From positions 1 through 34,701 of the IMG/VR virus record IMGVR_UViG_3300021437_000061: a stretch of DNA of 34,701 nt. One strand, given 5' to 3'. Shown piece after piece: positions 22,708 through 30,998 of the stretch. Position numbers and translations under genes: made by a program. This DNA comes from a virus. Below the pieces are notes generated by a model, which was given only the letters and a program-made list of their open reading frames with translations, had not been told where the DNA came from and made no database searches. How positions within the stretch are numbered: position 1 is the stretch's first letter; each line of letters begins with the position of its first letter.

Positions 22708-23601
22708 TTAGGCGCTCAAGCCCATACGGGTACGCATAGAAGCGCGGAAGGCTGCGCCGATAGCAGCACAGTTAACATCCATCACTTCGGCTTTGGTGAC
22801 AAAGCGACCGTGTTCTTGACCATTTCGCGTGTCCAAATCAGCGACAGCGGCGGCAGCGGCAGCGGCGGCTGCTTGTGCAGAAGCGGCAGCGGCAGAAGCA
22901 GAAGCAGCGTTAGCAAGAGCAGCCTGAGCAGTGGCAGCAGCAGCGTCAGCAGTTGCTTGTGCAGCAGCGATACCGGCAGCAGAAGTAGCGAGAGCTTCAA
23001 TAGCTGCTTGCAGACTAGCGATCTGTGATGCGGTTTGTGCATCAGCAGCGGTCAGGTTCGCAATAGCAGTTGCTTGTTCTGCAATAGCAGCAGTCAGCGC
23101 AACACAGTCACACGGCGTTTGGGCACCAGTGCTGTTCTGAATTGCGATGATGCTTTGGCTCAACTGGTCAACGGTAGACTGAATCGAGGTGATGTTTTGC
23201 TGTAGAGCAGCGTCAGCATCAAGGCGGTTCTGCGTTTCAGCAGCAAGAGCGGTTTGTAGACTGGCAACAACAGCAGCCAAGTCAGCAACAGCGGTGGAAC
23301 CTTCCAGAGTGGAAACGCGAGCGCCAATGCTGGTGATAGCAGCAAGGATAGACTGAGCAGAAGCAGCGTCACCAGCGGTGTTGGCAGACAACAGGCTATT
23401 CAGGGTTGCGATTTGCGCTTGAACAGCAGCAATATCAACGCCTTCAATAGCAAGAACCGAGGCAACCTTTTCGTTGACTGCTTGACCAACTTCATCGCCG
23501 AAGCTAGAAGCAATACAAGCGATCAGGCTAGTCAGATCGTCGTTGTAAGAAGAAACCGGTGTACCAGAAGCGGTAACGAGGTCGTGGTAATCGTGGGCCA
23601 T
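22708..23601 (-). CDS. Ala-rich coiled-coil tail-fibre-like protein
   Basis: This 297-aa protein begins MAHDYHDLVTASGTPVSSYNDD. It continues as a long Ala-rich heptad-like coil (residues about 40-260, including runs of eight or more Ala) and ends in a small C-terminal domain (GQEHGRFVTKAEVMDVNCAAIGAAF). The layout fits a trimeric fibre stalk with a terminal adhesion or attachment knob. The DNA of residues 210-255 is a GCN trinucleotide repeat. It sits next to the other fibre-type genes. Homology is recalled only for the N-terminal segment. Confidence 0.7.
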   Translation of the reverse strand: MAHDYHDLVTASGTPVSSYNDDLTSLIACIASSFGDEVGQAVNEKVASVLAIEGVDIAAVQAQIATLNSLLSANTAGDAASAQSILAAITSIGARVSTLEGSTAVADLAAVVASLQTALAAETQNRLDADAALQQNITSIQSTVDQLSQSIIAIQNSTGAQTPCDCVALTAAIAEQATAIANLTAADAQTASQIASLQAAIEALATSAAGIAAAQATADAAAATAQAALANAASASAAAASAQAAAAAAAAAVADLDTRNGQEHGRFVTKAEVMDVNCAAIGAAFRASMRTRMGLSA

Positions 23602-23635
23602 GAGAATATTCCTTAAATTTTAAAATTTCCGCCTC

Positions 23636-23857
23636 TTACGCTGGCGGATTAGCGTCCCCGCAAGTAGCCCCATTTAGAACTGCTTGCAATTGATCGATTT
23701 TTGATATATGAGAGGCGATCTCAGCCTGAACTATACATCGAATCAGGTCGCCGATTTGGGCCCCAACATCAGAAAATGCACAGATTAACTTTTCCTCAAG
23801 CTCATTCATATCGCCTCCATTATTTAGTTCACCAAGCGCGCCTACCAGATTGATCAT
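23636..23857 (-). CDS. Small hypothetical protein with two possible starts
   Basis: The ATG at 23857 overlaps the previous stop (ATGA) and gives 73 aa. An internal ATG at 23809 has a perfect GGAGG Shine-Dalgarno 5 nt upstream and gives 57 aa (MNELEEKLICAFSDVG). The latter may be the main product. It is helical, with three Cys, and of unknown function. The candidate late box CTAAATAA (23820-23827) precedes the internal start. Confidence 0.55.
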   Translation of the reverse strand: MINLVGALGELNNGGDMNELEEKLICAFSDVGAQIGDLIRCIVQAEIASHISKIDQLQAVLNGATCGDANPPA

Positions 23858-24165
23858 TTCGGTTCTTCTGAGCTTGGCTTCTTATCAAGCCACTTATTTA
23901 CCAGATTAATACCAGACCAGGCAGTCATATAAAACACAAAGAGCCACTCGGACAAACGACCCGCGCGAGTTTCGTTAACCAGAGCCCAGCTTGAAATGAC
24001 AAGTGCCACAAGCTGTCCAAATTTATACAAGGATACGTTGCCAGTCTTCGCGTCAAGCAATATGCAGCGAAGATCGAATTTATCCTCTGCAGTTTGCCAT
24101 AGAAAAAGGATTACCGTTGCGACGACTGTAATTATCGCAAGTACGATGGTATCGTAATCCATCAA
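23854..24165 (-). CDS. Small membrane protein, possible holin
   Basis: This 103-aa protein has three predicted membrane-spanning segments: IVLAIITVVATVILFLW near the N-terminus, LVALVISSWALV in the middle and WLFVFYMTAWSGINLV before a charged C-terminal tail (DKKPSSEEPK). Length and topology fit a class I holin, but many phages also carry such proteins with other roles. It is 10 kb from the spanins, so the lysis role is only suggested. Confidence 0.6.
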   Translation of the reverse strand: MMDYDTIVLAIITVVATVILFLWQTAEDKFDLRCILLDAKTGNVSLYKFGQLVALVISSWALVNETRAGRLSEWLFVFYMTAWSGINLVNKWLDKKPSSEEPK

Positions 24166-25259
24166 TCACCCTTCAGCTTCTTGATGATTTGTTTGCGAAT
24201 CTGTTCTGAACCGCTCGAATTCATCGTGTGACCGTGTGGCAATTCATTTGTCTCAACATCAGGGGTTGGCGCCTCAGGGAGGCGGGAAGCCATCTTCATT
24301 TCTTCTCGCAACTCAGCGAAAGTCTTACTCTCAGCCACAGGCTTCTTCAGATTGGCAGTGAGCCGATCATTCATCTTCTTCATCTCATCCTTGTGGATTC
24401 GATCATGACCGCGCTCAACCCCTGCAAATCGCTTTACCACTTTGTGTAGGTTACTTGGGCGGCTGGCTTTCGCCTTATCCATATAGGAATTGACAGTATT
24501 GATTGACAACTCATCCAGGGATTCTGACTCTTTGACTTCATCAAACGCCGAAGGGGAAACCTTGATACCCACATCCCGAGCAATCTTGATCATACTCTGG
24601 AGAACTTCTCTGTTCTTCATCAGAGCTGGGTTCTTCTGAGCCTTGCGGATTGCAGCGTTAACGAGGTTGTCGGGGGACGATACCACATCGTGGGGAACCC
24701 CAACGGTATCAGCGATAATCTTTGCAACCGTCAATTTGTCGGTCGGCTTGTACGAGTTTTCCATAGATTCTTTCAATCGATCAAAGGGTAGTCCGAGACG
24801 ATTGAACGCCTCCTCAAGAGCATCTGTATTATTTATATAACGCTCATTTACCGAATTAATCAACTTGATTGAGCCTACTGCGTCGGTATTCAATACTTCC
24901 TCAAGTATTTCTTTGAGAATATCAGCGGTTTCCTTAGTAAGATCGACCTGAATAGAGGCCCCGTATATTGAAAGGGAATCAATATCAACGCCAGGCATAT
25001 CGGCTTCTGATAGGGAAAGACTATCGGGGAATTTCCTTATTAGGGTTCCGCTATCATCAATAACCTGATAATAATTACTCTTCTTTTCCAGAACCCGGTA
25101 CAACTTTCCATCAGATTCCACAATATCGCCTAACGAGAAAAGGGAGCCGCTATAGAAGCGCTCCCTTGACTCAGACACTGGAATAGAATTGGATAACCGC
25201 TTGGACGCTGAGCGACTCAGTACGTTTTTGTTGCGGTTAATCAATTCTTGAAGTTTCAT
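24162..25259 (-). CDS. Prohead-core-like or head-associated hypothetical protein
   Basis: This 365-aa protein is mostly hydrophilic. It contains GDIVESDGKLYRVLEKKSNYYQV (a small beta-barrel-like segment near residue 45) and the segment ESLDELSINTVNSYMDKAKAS, whose LSxxTxxSYxxKA pattern I remember from T4-like prohead/internal proteins. It is rich in Lys and Glu. The start overlaps the stop of the A1-like gene (ATGA). A scaffold or internal head role is inferred. Confidence 0.6.
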   Translation of the reverse strand: MKLQELINRNKNVLSRSASKRLSNSIPVSESRERFYSGSLFSLGDIVESDGKLYRVLEKKSNYYQVIDDSGTLIRKFPDSLSLSEADMPGVDIDSLSIYGASIQVDLTKETADILKEILEEVLNTDAVGSIKLINSVNERYINNTDALEEAFNRLGLPFDRLKESMENSYKPTDKLTVAKIIADTVGVPHDVVSSPDNLVNAAIRKAQKNPALMKNREVLQSMIKIARDVGIKVSPSAFDEVKESESLDELSINTVNSYMDKAKASRPSNLHKVVKRFAGVERGHDRIHKDEMKKMNDRLTANLKKPVAESKTFAELREEMKMASRLPEAPTPDVETNELPHGHTMNSSGSEQIRKQIIKKLKGD

Positions 25260-26794
25260 AGCCTGTATTTACCATTGGTGATAAACACCAGTTGCCGTTT
25301 GCCGTTACGGTGCACAATGCAGTGAGCGTGATGCCAGCTGCTGGCCCCGTTGTTGTACTCGAGTTTCAGCTTGGACGAGGTGCCCACCTGAATACAGCCC
25401 TTCTCAATACCAGGGGAGTGCGAGTGGCCGATGATGGATTTTGTTGGGAGGTTTGAGAACTGTTTACGGGAGCCGCGCGAACCGTTTGAGCCGATATCGC
25501 CATGCGACTCCATCATAATCCCATGCACGTTCAACTGTTCATTACGTCCAACAAAGTACACATTATCATTCAGTTTACCCTTGGAGTACAACTGAAACGC
25601 GTCGGCGCTCTTACCCATATCAATCTGATCAAGCATCTCATACATTAGCTTGTGGTAAACCTTGGCATTCCAAGGCTCAACCTTTGGGTCACACTCATTC
25701 AACCACCGGGTCAGGTGCTCGTTGTGGTTTGACTGCACAATATACGTCTTGCAGTTATCAGGGGTTGTGTCGTTAATATAGAAAATCGTATCGTTCAGCT
25801 CGGCCTCAACCGAATTCATCCCTGTACCGTATTTGCGATACTTGGTGAAGAAGTTCTTCTCATGATGGTGGCTGATCGAGTAGGCGTCCAACACATCGTG
25901 CCGCACAATCATATCAGGCTTGAGTGCGTTGACCATCGAATCTTCAGCGTAATACGTAGCGTCAGAAACTGTTTGATCGCCAAACATCACATGCTCATCA
26001 CCTGTCACCAGCGCCTCAATCGACCGCTTGATAACTGCGCCGTTGGTGAATGTCAAGTCCAGGTCAGACATTGAATTGGTTGCCGCGCTATAGTTCAGGT
26101 GACGGATATGGACGAACCCGTCATCAAACTCGACCACAACGGCTGAGTAAGAGTGATTGAAGTCAGCCTTGGTACCTGTCTTGGACTTTGAGTAATTCTT
26201 CTGGGAAACGCATCCAGTCGTCGTCACAATCGCCGGATACTTCTCATGCACCCGCGAGAGCGTTTTCAGCTGTACCTGTGGATGTCCAACAATAACGCTA
26301 GCCCCCTTGGAGATTGGATCAAGCCCCGCCAGCGGGTTCTCAATCGAGGCTGAAATCTTCAGCGCCCCAAGGATCTTCAGTTTATAGTCTTCAAAATGTA
26401 CGTTTTCCTTGAGGATATACTGCTCAATCGACTCGTCATACCCCTCAACCAAATCCTCACCGATTACCCTATGGATAGTTGGGATTGCCAAAATCGGACA
26501 ATCATGATACTCTGCGTAAAGTTTCAGTGTTTCAAAGAACTTGCTCTCGGCCGAGACCCCGTTCATCACCGAGGTAATAACGACCCGACGAGCAGCCAGA
26601 ATTTGTTGCTTCAGCTCGTTATCGCCTTTGTAAACTGTCTCATCCTGAACGATATTCTCGACAGGCCGAGCTGAGTCTGAGAACGACCGCATGCACGAAT
26701 AGCAACGATACCGGGGCTTGACTGCCCCTGACTGGACTGTGAATTGCCCATGCTTCTTCACATTGGTTGATTGGCAGTGCTTACAAAAAATCAT
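25256..26794 (-). CDS. A1-like metallophosphoesterase with N-terminal zinc ribbon
   Basis: Residues 1-38 are a transposase-type zinc ribbon: CKHC (C4, C7) and CYSC (C31, C34). Later come the ordered metallophosphoesterase motifs GDEH (265-268), SNHNEH (355-360), HGD (431-433) and GHSH (456-459). They form the usual two-metal site of a nuclease or phosphatase. The family resembles what is annotated as the T5 A1-type DNA-transfer/host-DNA-degrading protein, an assignment I hold loosely. The zinc ribbon suggests DNA binding. It is encoded just before the prohead-like genes. Confidence 0.65.
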   Translation of the reverse strand: MIFCKHCQSTNVKKHGQFTVQSGAVKPRYRCYSCMRSFSDSARPVENIVQDETVYKGDNELKQQILAARRVVITSVMNGVSAESKFFETLKLYAEYHDCPILAIPTIHRVIGEDLVEGYDESIEQYILKENVHFEDYKLKILGALKISASIENPLAGLDPISKGASVIVGHPQVQLKTLSRVHEKYPAIVTTTGCVSQKNYSKSKTGTKADFNHSYSAVVVEFDDGFVHIRHLNYSAATNSMSDLDLTFTNGAVIKRSIEALVTGDEHVMFGDQTVSDATYYAEDSMVNALKPDMIVRHDVLDAYSISHHHEKNFFTKYRKYGTGMNSVEAELNDTIFYINDTTPDNCKTYIVQSNHNEHLTRWLNECDPKVEPWNAKVYHKLMYEMLDQIDMGKSADAFQLYSKGKLNDNVYFVGRNEQLNVHGIMMESHGDIGSNGSRGSRKQFSNLPTKSIIGHSHSPGIEKGCIQVGTSSKLKLEYNNGASSWHHAHCIVHRNGKRQLVFITNGKYRL

Positions 26795-26804
26795 AATGAA
26801 GGTC

Positions 26805-27959
26805 TCACTTTGTTAAAAACCACTTTGGAATCGAGATATTTACCCCAGTTTTCGCTGAATTGATCGTTATCGTAAACAGGTTCTTTCTCTCACCTGACTC
26901 ATCCTCAAGATTGAAATTGATCGCGCTTGTCCCGGTATCAATAAAGGCGCGACGCATGTTATTCTTTAGAAAGTTCAACGACTCTTTGTCGATAGTCCTT
27001 ACGCCTACCGATTTGGCCTTGGTATCAACCTTAAAGAACGTATTGGTCTCGCTTCCCTTGATAACCGCGTCCATTAGCGCCAACATCAATTTAGGCGACG
27101 CCTCATATTCGCGACCCCTTCGAACAAACTCAAAGAATTCCTCAAGGAACGCGATCCTCGCAACCTTATTGGTCAACCCAAATGACATTGGAAATACGTT
27201 AACGCAATAGTCCTTCAGGTCACGGTCTGTGGTTACCTTATACACCATCGAAATGAGTGAGCTTGCCCCGGTACTCTCGACTGTGTTGGAGTTACCCTTG
27301 ATCGAGAAGGCAACCGCTCCCTGCTGGTTTATTTGACGTCCCTTGATGGCCGTTACCTTGTAGGAAATCTTGGCATCAGACTTCACCACCATCTTGAACG
27401 TATCTGTAATTTTAGGCTTGATCGGCTCATCCAACTTCTTCTTACCGTCGCGGGTGGTTGCGTCCTTGTTTGTGGCAGACCCAATCCCATCGTTCTCGAT
27501 ACTGATTGAAATAACCTCGGCAACTGGGTTCTTCAGAGCATCAATAATAACGTCCACCACCTTGTGGATTTCCCTGAACGGAGCAGACCGACTCAGAAAC
27601 CAACTGTTGGTGATACTACTCTGACACAGTACTCCCAGAATAACCCGTACCGTATCATGATGGATTGTGTGGGACTTGAACTCATCAATAAACTGTGTTG
27701 CGATCACAGTTGACTTCATAAAAAGCCGAATGGTCAGACGGTCAAGACCAATCTGTTCCTTTCGCATGATCACATGAGTACCAAACTTGTACTTGTTCTG
27801 CATCAACCCGCGAAAGATCGTTTCCTCAGCGGCCTTGATATTGAACCCAGGGAGGAACTTCCGCTTCCCAAAATCCATATTGGCAAATATCTCAGCAAAG
27901 AACGCGCTAACACATACCTCTGTGATATGACCAAAGTTGATTTTGAGCTGATCGCTCAT
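26805..27959 (-). CDS. Hypothetical protein (384 aa)
   Basis: I do not recognise this protein. It is probably soluble, with no membrane segment, and mixed alpha/beta. The N-terminal half includes FLPGFNIKAAEETIFRGL and LDRLTIRLFMKS; a Lys/Asp-rich linker (TTRDGKKKLDEPIKPK) follows, and then a second domain with SIKGNSNTVESTGASS and LEEFFEFVRRGREYE. The start overlaps nothing; its end is 10 nt from the A1-like gene, and the PRTase gene precedes it with an ATGA overlap. It may act with its neighbours, but no catalytic motif was found. Confidence 0.55.
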   Translation of the reverse strand: MSDQLKINFGHITEVCVSAFFAEIFANMDFGKRKFLPGFNIKAAEETIFRGLMQNKYKFGTHVIMRKEQIGLDRLTIRLFMKSTVIATQFIDEFKSHTIHHDTVRVILGVLCQSSITNSWFLSRSAPFREIHKVVDVIIDALKNPVAEVISISIENDGIGSATNKDATTRDGKKKLDEPIKPKITDTFKMVVKSDAKISYKVTAIKGRQINQQGAVAFSIKGNSNTVESTGASSLISMVYKVTTDRDLKDYCVNVFPMSFGLTNKVARIAFLEEFFEFVRRGREYEASPKLMLALMDAVIKGSETNTFFKVDTKAKSVGVRTIDKESLNFLKNNMRRAFIDTGTSAINFNLEDESGERKNLFTITINSAKTGVNISIPKWFLTK

Positions 27960-28783
27960 TTGGACGACTGCATAAACATCACACAGCCAGCAACCTCACT
28001 GGCACCACACTCGTCCATCACAATCCGAAACATATCCATCATAGTGCCGCCAGAGCTGAATGAATCATCGACGACTAGAACTTTCTTATCAAACAACTGG
28101 TATTCAAGGTGGACTTCCCGGCGCATAAAGTTGCTGGCAAACTTGGCCACAGGCTTGTATAATTTCTTCAGTTCAACCTTACCGCTTGAGTTAAGGCTGC
28201 GGACTATCCCCGAGGCTAGACTATTCAGAACCTTTGCTCGCTCATCAGGATCAGGCTGAGTATAGTCCAGGTTAAACCGCTTCATGTCAATGAAGTTGTT
28301 GATAACGTACTGGATTGCTTCTTTCCGGTCTTTTGGGAGAACGATCTTTGATTTGTCAAACGTATCGTAGATCACCTCAGTGGCCGAGTATTTGCCAACC
28401 TTCATCGCAAAAAGTCGAACTGCATCAGACGAGCTCTTTGGACAAACAATACAATCAAACTTAGGCATCGACTTGGTCATTGATAATGCAGTCTTATCGA
28501 TCATCCGATCAAGCTCGATTTTATCAACCTTATGCGAACCTGAGCCCTTGATCGACTTGAGCAGATCGGTTATCTTTTCAGCAGTCTGATAGGTGTATGC
28601 ATAGTACACCGGGTTGCCAAGGGTCTTCTCTTTTGAGGTTCTCGCCTTGACCTTCTTGATTGGGGGTAGGATTATCCGCTGCTCGTCTGAAGCGCCAGAC
28701 AAATCAAGGGAAATCTTGATGTATCCTGGACGCTGAGTCGAGTAGTTGATTGATTCCTTGACGTAATCGGCAAATGATTTCAT
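27956..28783 (-). CDS. Phosphoribosyltransferase-like protein with capsid-targeting-like N-terminus
   Basis: Near residue 235 the strand-loop VLVVDDSFSSGGTM is the PRPP-binding motif of type I phosphoribosyltransferases (two acidic residues, then the small-residue loop). IVCPKSSSDAVRLFA fits an upstream part of the same fold. The N-terminus MKSFADYVKES resembles T4 capsid-targeting sequences and the product of 15739-16248. It could therefore be a nucleobase-salvage enzyme, or an enzyme packaged in the head and injected. The ATG at 28783 is preceded by TATAAATA, which is also coding for the previous gene's end. Confidence 0.7.
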   Translation of the reverse strand: MKSFADYVKESINYSTQRPGYIKISLDLSGASDEQRIILPPIKKVKARTSKEKTLGNPVYYAYTYQTAEKITDLLKSIKGSGSHKVDKIELDRMIDKTALSMTKSMPKFDCIVCPKSSSDAVRLFAMKVGKYSATEVIYDTFDKSKIVLPKDRKEAIQYVINNFIDMKRFNLDYTQPDPDERAKVLNSLASGIVRSLNSSGKVELKKLYKPVAKFASNFMRREVHLEYQLFDKKVLVVDDSFSSGGTMMDMFRIVMDECGASEVAGCVMFMQSSK

Positions 28784-28786
28784 CAA

Positions 28787-29152
28787 CTATTTATAAGTCA
28801 CAACCCGGACTGGCTTATCAGCCTTCTTGGCAAGCTCAATCGAGTTCTTTGTGCCTTTTGAGGAACCGTCCCAAAAGGCAAATACCACATCAGCCTCTGC
28901 AATAATCTGTTTGTTACGAACCATACCTGCCCCGCGCCCATAGCGATTCCAGTCAGGTTTAAACACAGTTATCGCCTTACCAAACTCGGTCGCGTACCGT
29001 TCAGCCAGCCGATCGGCTCCGGCTGCGCCTCCAGACACAATTGAGAAGTCGTATCCGAACGTACCAACCACCTCTTTGAGGAGCTCGTAGTCTTCAAACG
29101 ACCTTGACCCGATGATGGCAACCTTAAACACCGATGCCCCGAATTTCATCAA
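28787..29152 (-). CDS. SLOG-superfamily protein (YspA/DUF2493-like)
   Basis: This 121-aa Rossmann-like protein has the motifs AIIGSRSF, VSGGAAGADRLAERYA and GMVRNKQIIAEADVVFAFWDG in order, which define the SLOG/DUF2493 group related to LOG and DprA. Members bind nucleotides or nucleotide-derived ligands; some act as phosphoribohydrolases. A neighbouring PRTase-like gene suggests a nucleotide-related role. The ATG at 29152 overlaps the ClpP-like gene by 29 nt; a GTG at 29131 giving MFKVAIIGSRSF is a credible alternative. Confidence 0.75.
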   Translation of the reverse strand: MMKFGASVFKVAIIGSRSFEDYELLKEVVGTFGYDFSIVSGGAAGADRLAERYATEFGKAITVFKPDWNRYGRGAGMVRNKQIIAEADVVFAFWDGSSKGTKNSIELAKKADKPVRVVTYK

Positions 29153-29687
29153 ACAAATTGAATGCTACCGCCTCAGCCGGGCTCATCCAAACGTCCCGAT
29201 TTGGGATCAACTTCTCCCGCACCTCAGCTTCAGACATACCTGTGCAACGGATATACTGCTGAAGGATACGCTCATCGGTAAACTGAAACTCCTTCTGGAC
29301 ATTCATCAGTTCATGGTACGAGCCGCCTGCCCCGGTACTAAAGTGATGCGACATGATTGAGCAGGTTGGCGTCACAATACGCATACCCGGTTTGCCGCTC
29401 ATCGAGATCAACAGACCTGCTGAGATGGCCTCACCCAACGCAATAGTGCGCACTGGAATACGACTTCCATTCATGATCTCAATCAACGCAAAGGCAGACG
29501 ACAGTTCGCCCCCTGGACTATTGACCATCATTGTCAGAATATCTGGGGGATTATCGCTCAAGTTTTCAGCCAGAATCCAGGTTGACGCCTCCTGGACGAG
29601 CTCGGTTGTCACATCGCCGAAAAACAAGAAAAGTCCAGGGGACTTCTCAGGAACGATTTCTTCTGGGGCTGGATTTCGCTTTGCCAT
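29124..29687 (-). CDS. ClpP-type serine protease
   Basis: This 187-aa protein has the ClpP fold markers MVNSPGGELSSAF, then GEAISAGLLISMSG with the candidate nucleophile S89, and IMSHHFSTGAGG with the catalytic His. Phages use such proteases as head-maturation enzymes or as ClpP-like helpers; here it is far from recognisable capsid genes, so the second is as likely. The start at 29687 has TAGGAA 5 nt upstream. The frame is open further, but that extension overlaps the SleB gene. Confidence 0.8.
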   Translation of the reverse strand: MAKRNPAPEEIVPEKSPGLFLFFGDVTTELVQEASTWILAENLSDNPPDILTMMVNSPGGELSSAFALIEIMNGSRIPVRTIALGEAISAGLLISMSGKPGMRIVTPTCSIMSHHFSTGAGGSYHELMNVQKEFQFTDERILQQYIRCTGMSEAEVREKLIPNRDVWMSPAEAVAFNLFDEIRGIGV

Positions 29688-29694
29688 TTGATTC

Positions 29695-30126
29695 CTAACG
29701 ATAAAATACATGATTACCAATCGAGGCCGATACGGTTCGATTGAATGCCTCAACGTCAGCGTTATGAAAGAATAACGCGCCCCTCGTTGGGTCTTTGTAT
29801 TTATTTGTTAACACATCCAACGCAATCTGAAAGGTCGCCTCAGGTATCCGCACTTTGTTAAAGTTGGGAATCTGTTTGATCCAGCTAAACTGTCCAGGCT
29901 GCATCACAACCGAACAGATACCTGAAGGAAACCGACGACTCTTTGTCCGGTTGATTGTCACATGAGCAACCGCTATTTTGCCAAGTTTCTGCTCCCCGCG
30001 AGCCTCAAAATGGATATTCTGAGCCAGGCAGGTAAGTTCTTTTGCAGTGAAGGTTGCAATCGGCGCATCAGCCGAGTACAATCCCCCACAAACAAAAACC
30101 AGAGACAAAATAGCAAGTTTGATCAT
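29695..30126 (-). CDS. SleB/CwlJ-type cell-wall hydrolase, secreted
   Basis: A 21-residue signal peptide (MIKLAILSLVFVCGGLYSADA) precedes LAQNIHFEARGEQKLGKIA, with the catalytic Glu of the SleB/CwlJ hydrolase_2 family, then SVVMQPGQFSW and ALFFHNADV. It should cleave peptidoglycan from the periplasm, as an endolysin or as a host-entry/exit aid. As it is exported by its own signal, a holin would be needed for timing rather than for release. The start overlaps the previous stop (ATGA). Confidence 0.8.
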   Translation of the reverse strand: MIKLAILSLVFVCGGLYSADAPIATFTAKELTCLAQNIHFEARGEQKLGKIAVAHVTINRTKSRRFPSGICSVVMQPGQFSWIKQIPNFNKVRIPEATFQIALDVLTNKYKDPTRGALFFHNADVEAFNRTVSASIGNHVFYR

Positions 30127-30323
30127 AAGTCAGTCGTTTTCAGCGTTTCCAATAGTTCTTTGATTTCATCAGTCAGGTCCAATGCGAGTTCTTGACGGCG
30201 CTTGATCGCAGAAAGAACTGAGGAAAGCGGTTCTGACGTCGTTTTGCCAAGGTCACGATACTCGTACTCTTCGCGGATATCTGCATCAGAAAACTCGTCC
30301 AACTCAACTTTCACATATGCCAT
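30123..30323 (-). CDS. Small conserved phage protein (66 aa)
   Basis: MAYVKVELDEFSDADIREEYEYRDLG is a compact acidic sequence seen, as far as I recall, in a family of small T4-like phage proteins. A helical C-terminus (ELALDLTDEIKELLETL) follows. A good CAGGAG Shine-Dalgarno precedes the ATG. The stop overlaps the SleB gene. The function is unknown. Confidence 0.65.
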   Translation of the reverse strand: MAYVKVELDEFSDADIREEYEYRDLGKTTSEPLSSVLSAIKRRQELALDLTDEIKELLETLKTTDL

Positions 30324-30325
30324 AA

Positions 30326-30913
30326 TTACTCCTGATGTTTGTTAAGACGTTTGAGGCGGCGGTCAGACCGATCCTGAAGAATCGCGGCAGTCACCTCTGG
30401 GATAGAATCTGATTCGGCGATTGAGGTAACGCGAGCAGTCTCAACGTCCTCATCAACTGAATAGAACGATCGACCCGCAACAAGTTCTTTTCCAGACTGT
30501 CGATCAGTAATAAGGTACTCTGATACCTCGTAACCAGACTGATCAGTTCGGCGAACTTCGCGAGCGCGGTTTTCAGGGTCAACCATAACGCGCTCAAATT
30601 TTCGAGCAAACTGGCAAATACGCATACCCCGCTTGATGTGTCCGATTTGCACATTACGGGTCAACTGATCAACCAGTTCCTCGCCACAGCTATCACCAAA
30701 CGAAATGTCCTCGCGCATCAGCCGGAGGCTATTGGCCACAGTTTTCGCACTAAGGTACTCGCACTGATAGGCGGTAACAAGCTCGCGGACCTGGGTTGCA
30801 GTTGCAGTGATTCGCTTTCCAACAGACCGAACCAAAGCTGCATTCTGATACTCTGAAAGATACTGCGCAAGGTACTTAGCCGCAGGAGTGCCGCCAAAGG
30901 TCGTTTCTTTCAT
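30326..30913 (-). CDS. Hypothetical helical protein (195 aa)
   Basis: A soluble, helical, charged protein. It includes YQCEYLSAKTVANSLRLMRE, then an acidic segment YSVDEDVETARVTSIAE, and an Arg/Lys-rich C-terminus (DRSDRRLKRLNKHQE). No domain is recognised. The start overlaps the small ORF at 30910-30996 as ATGA. Confidence 0.65.
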   Translation of the reverse strand: MKETTFGGTPAAKYLAQYLSEYQNAALVRSVGKRITATATQVRELVTAYQCEYLSAKTVANSLRLMREDISFGDSCGEELVDQLTRNVQIGHIKRGMRICQFARKFERVMVDPENRAREVRRTDQSGYEVSEYLITDRQSGKELVAGRSFYSVDEDVETARVTSIAESDSIPEVTAAILQDRSDRRLKRLNKHQE

Positions 30914-30996
30914 TCTTCGCTCCAGGAGATATTCGTCTCCAACAAAGAATCAACAATGTGCTGCCAAATTTGAGTTTCGTTCATACGGTTCTCCAT
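30910..30996 (-). CDS. Very small ORF (28 aa), overlapping start
   Basis: ATG at 30996 has GGAG 6 nt upstream; a second ATG at 30984 is in frame and also has GGAG. The product (MENRMNETQIWQHIVDSLLE then TNISWSEE) is an amphipathic helix. The TGA overlaps the next ATG. Support is the fit with the neighbours and the Shine-Dalgarno only. Confidence 0.5.
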   Translation of the reverse strand: MENRMNETQIWQHIVDSLLETNISWSEE

Positions 30997-30998
30997 GA

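Noticed and set aside
22840-22990. CRISPR-like or direct repeats
   Set aside because: It is a trinucleotide alanine-codon repeat inside a gene; there are no spacers. No CRISPR array was seen elsewhere.
24828-24842. TATATAAATAAT on the minus strand
   Set aside because: It is inside a coding region (ERYINN) with no start codon close downstream.
28782-28800. TATAAATA just before the PRTase start as a T4-like late promoter
   Set aside because: The box is also the last codons and stop of the SLOG gene, and its spacing would put +1 inside the ATG. It may be coincidence; I did not list it as a feature.
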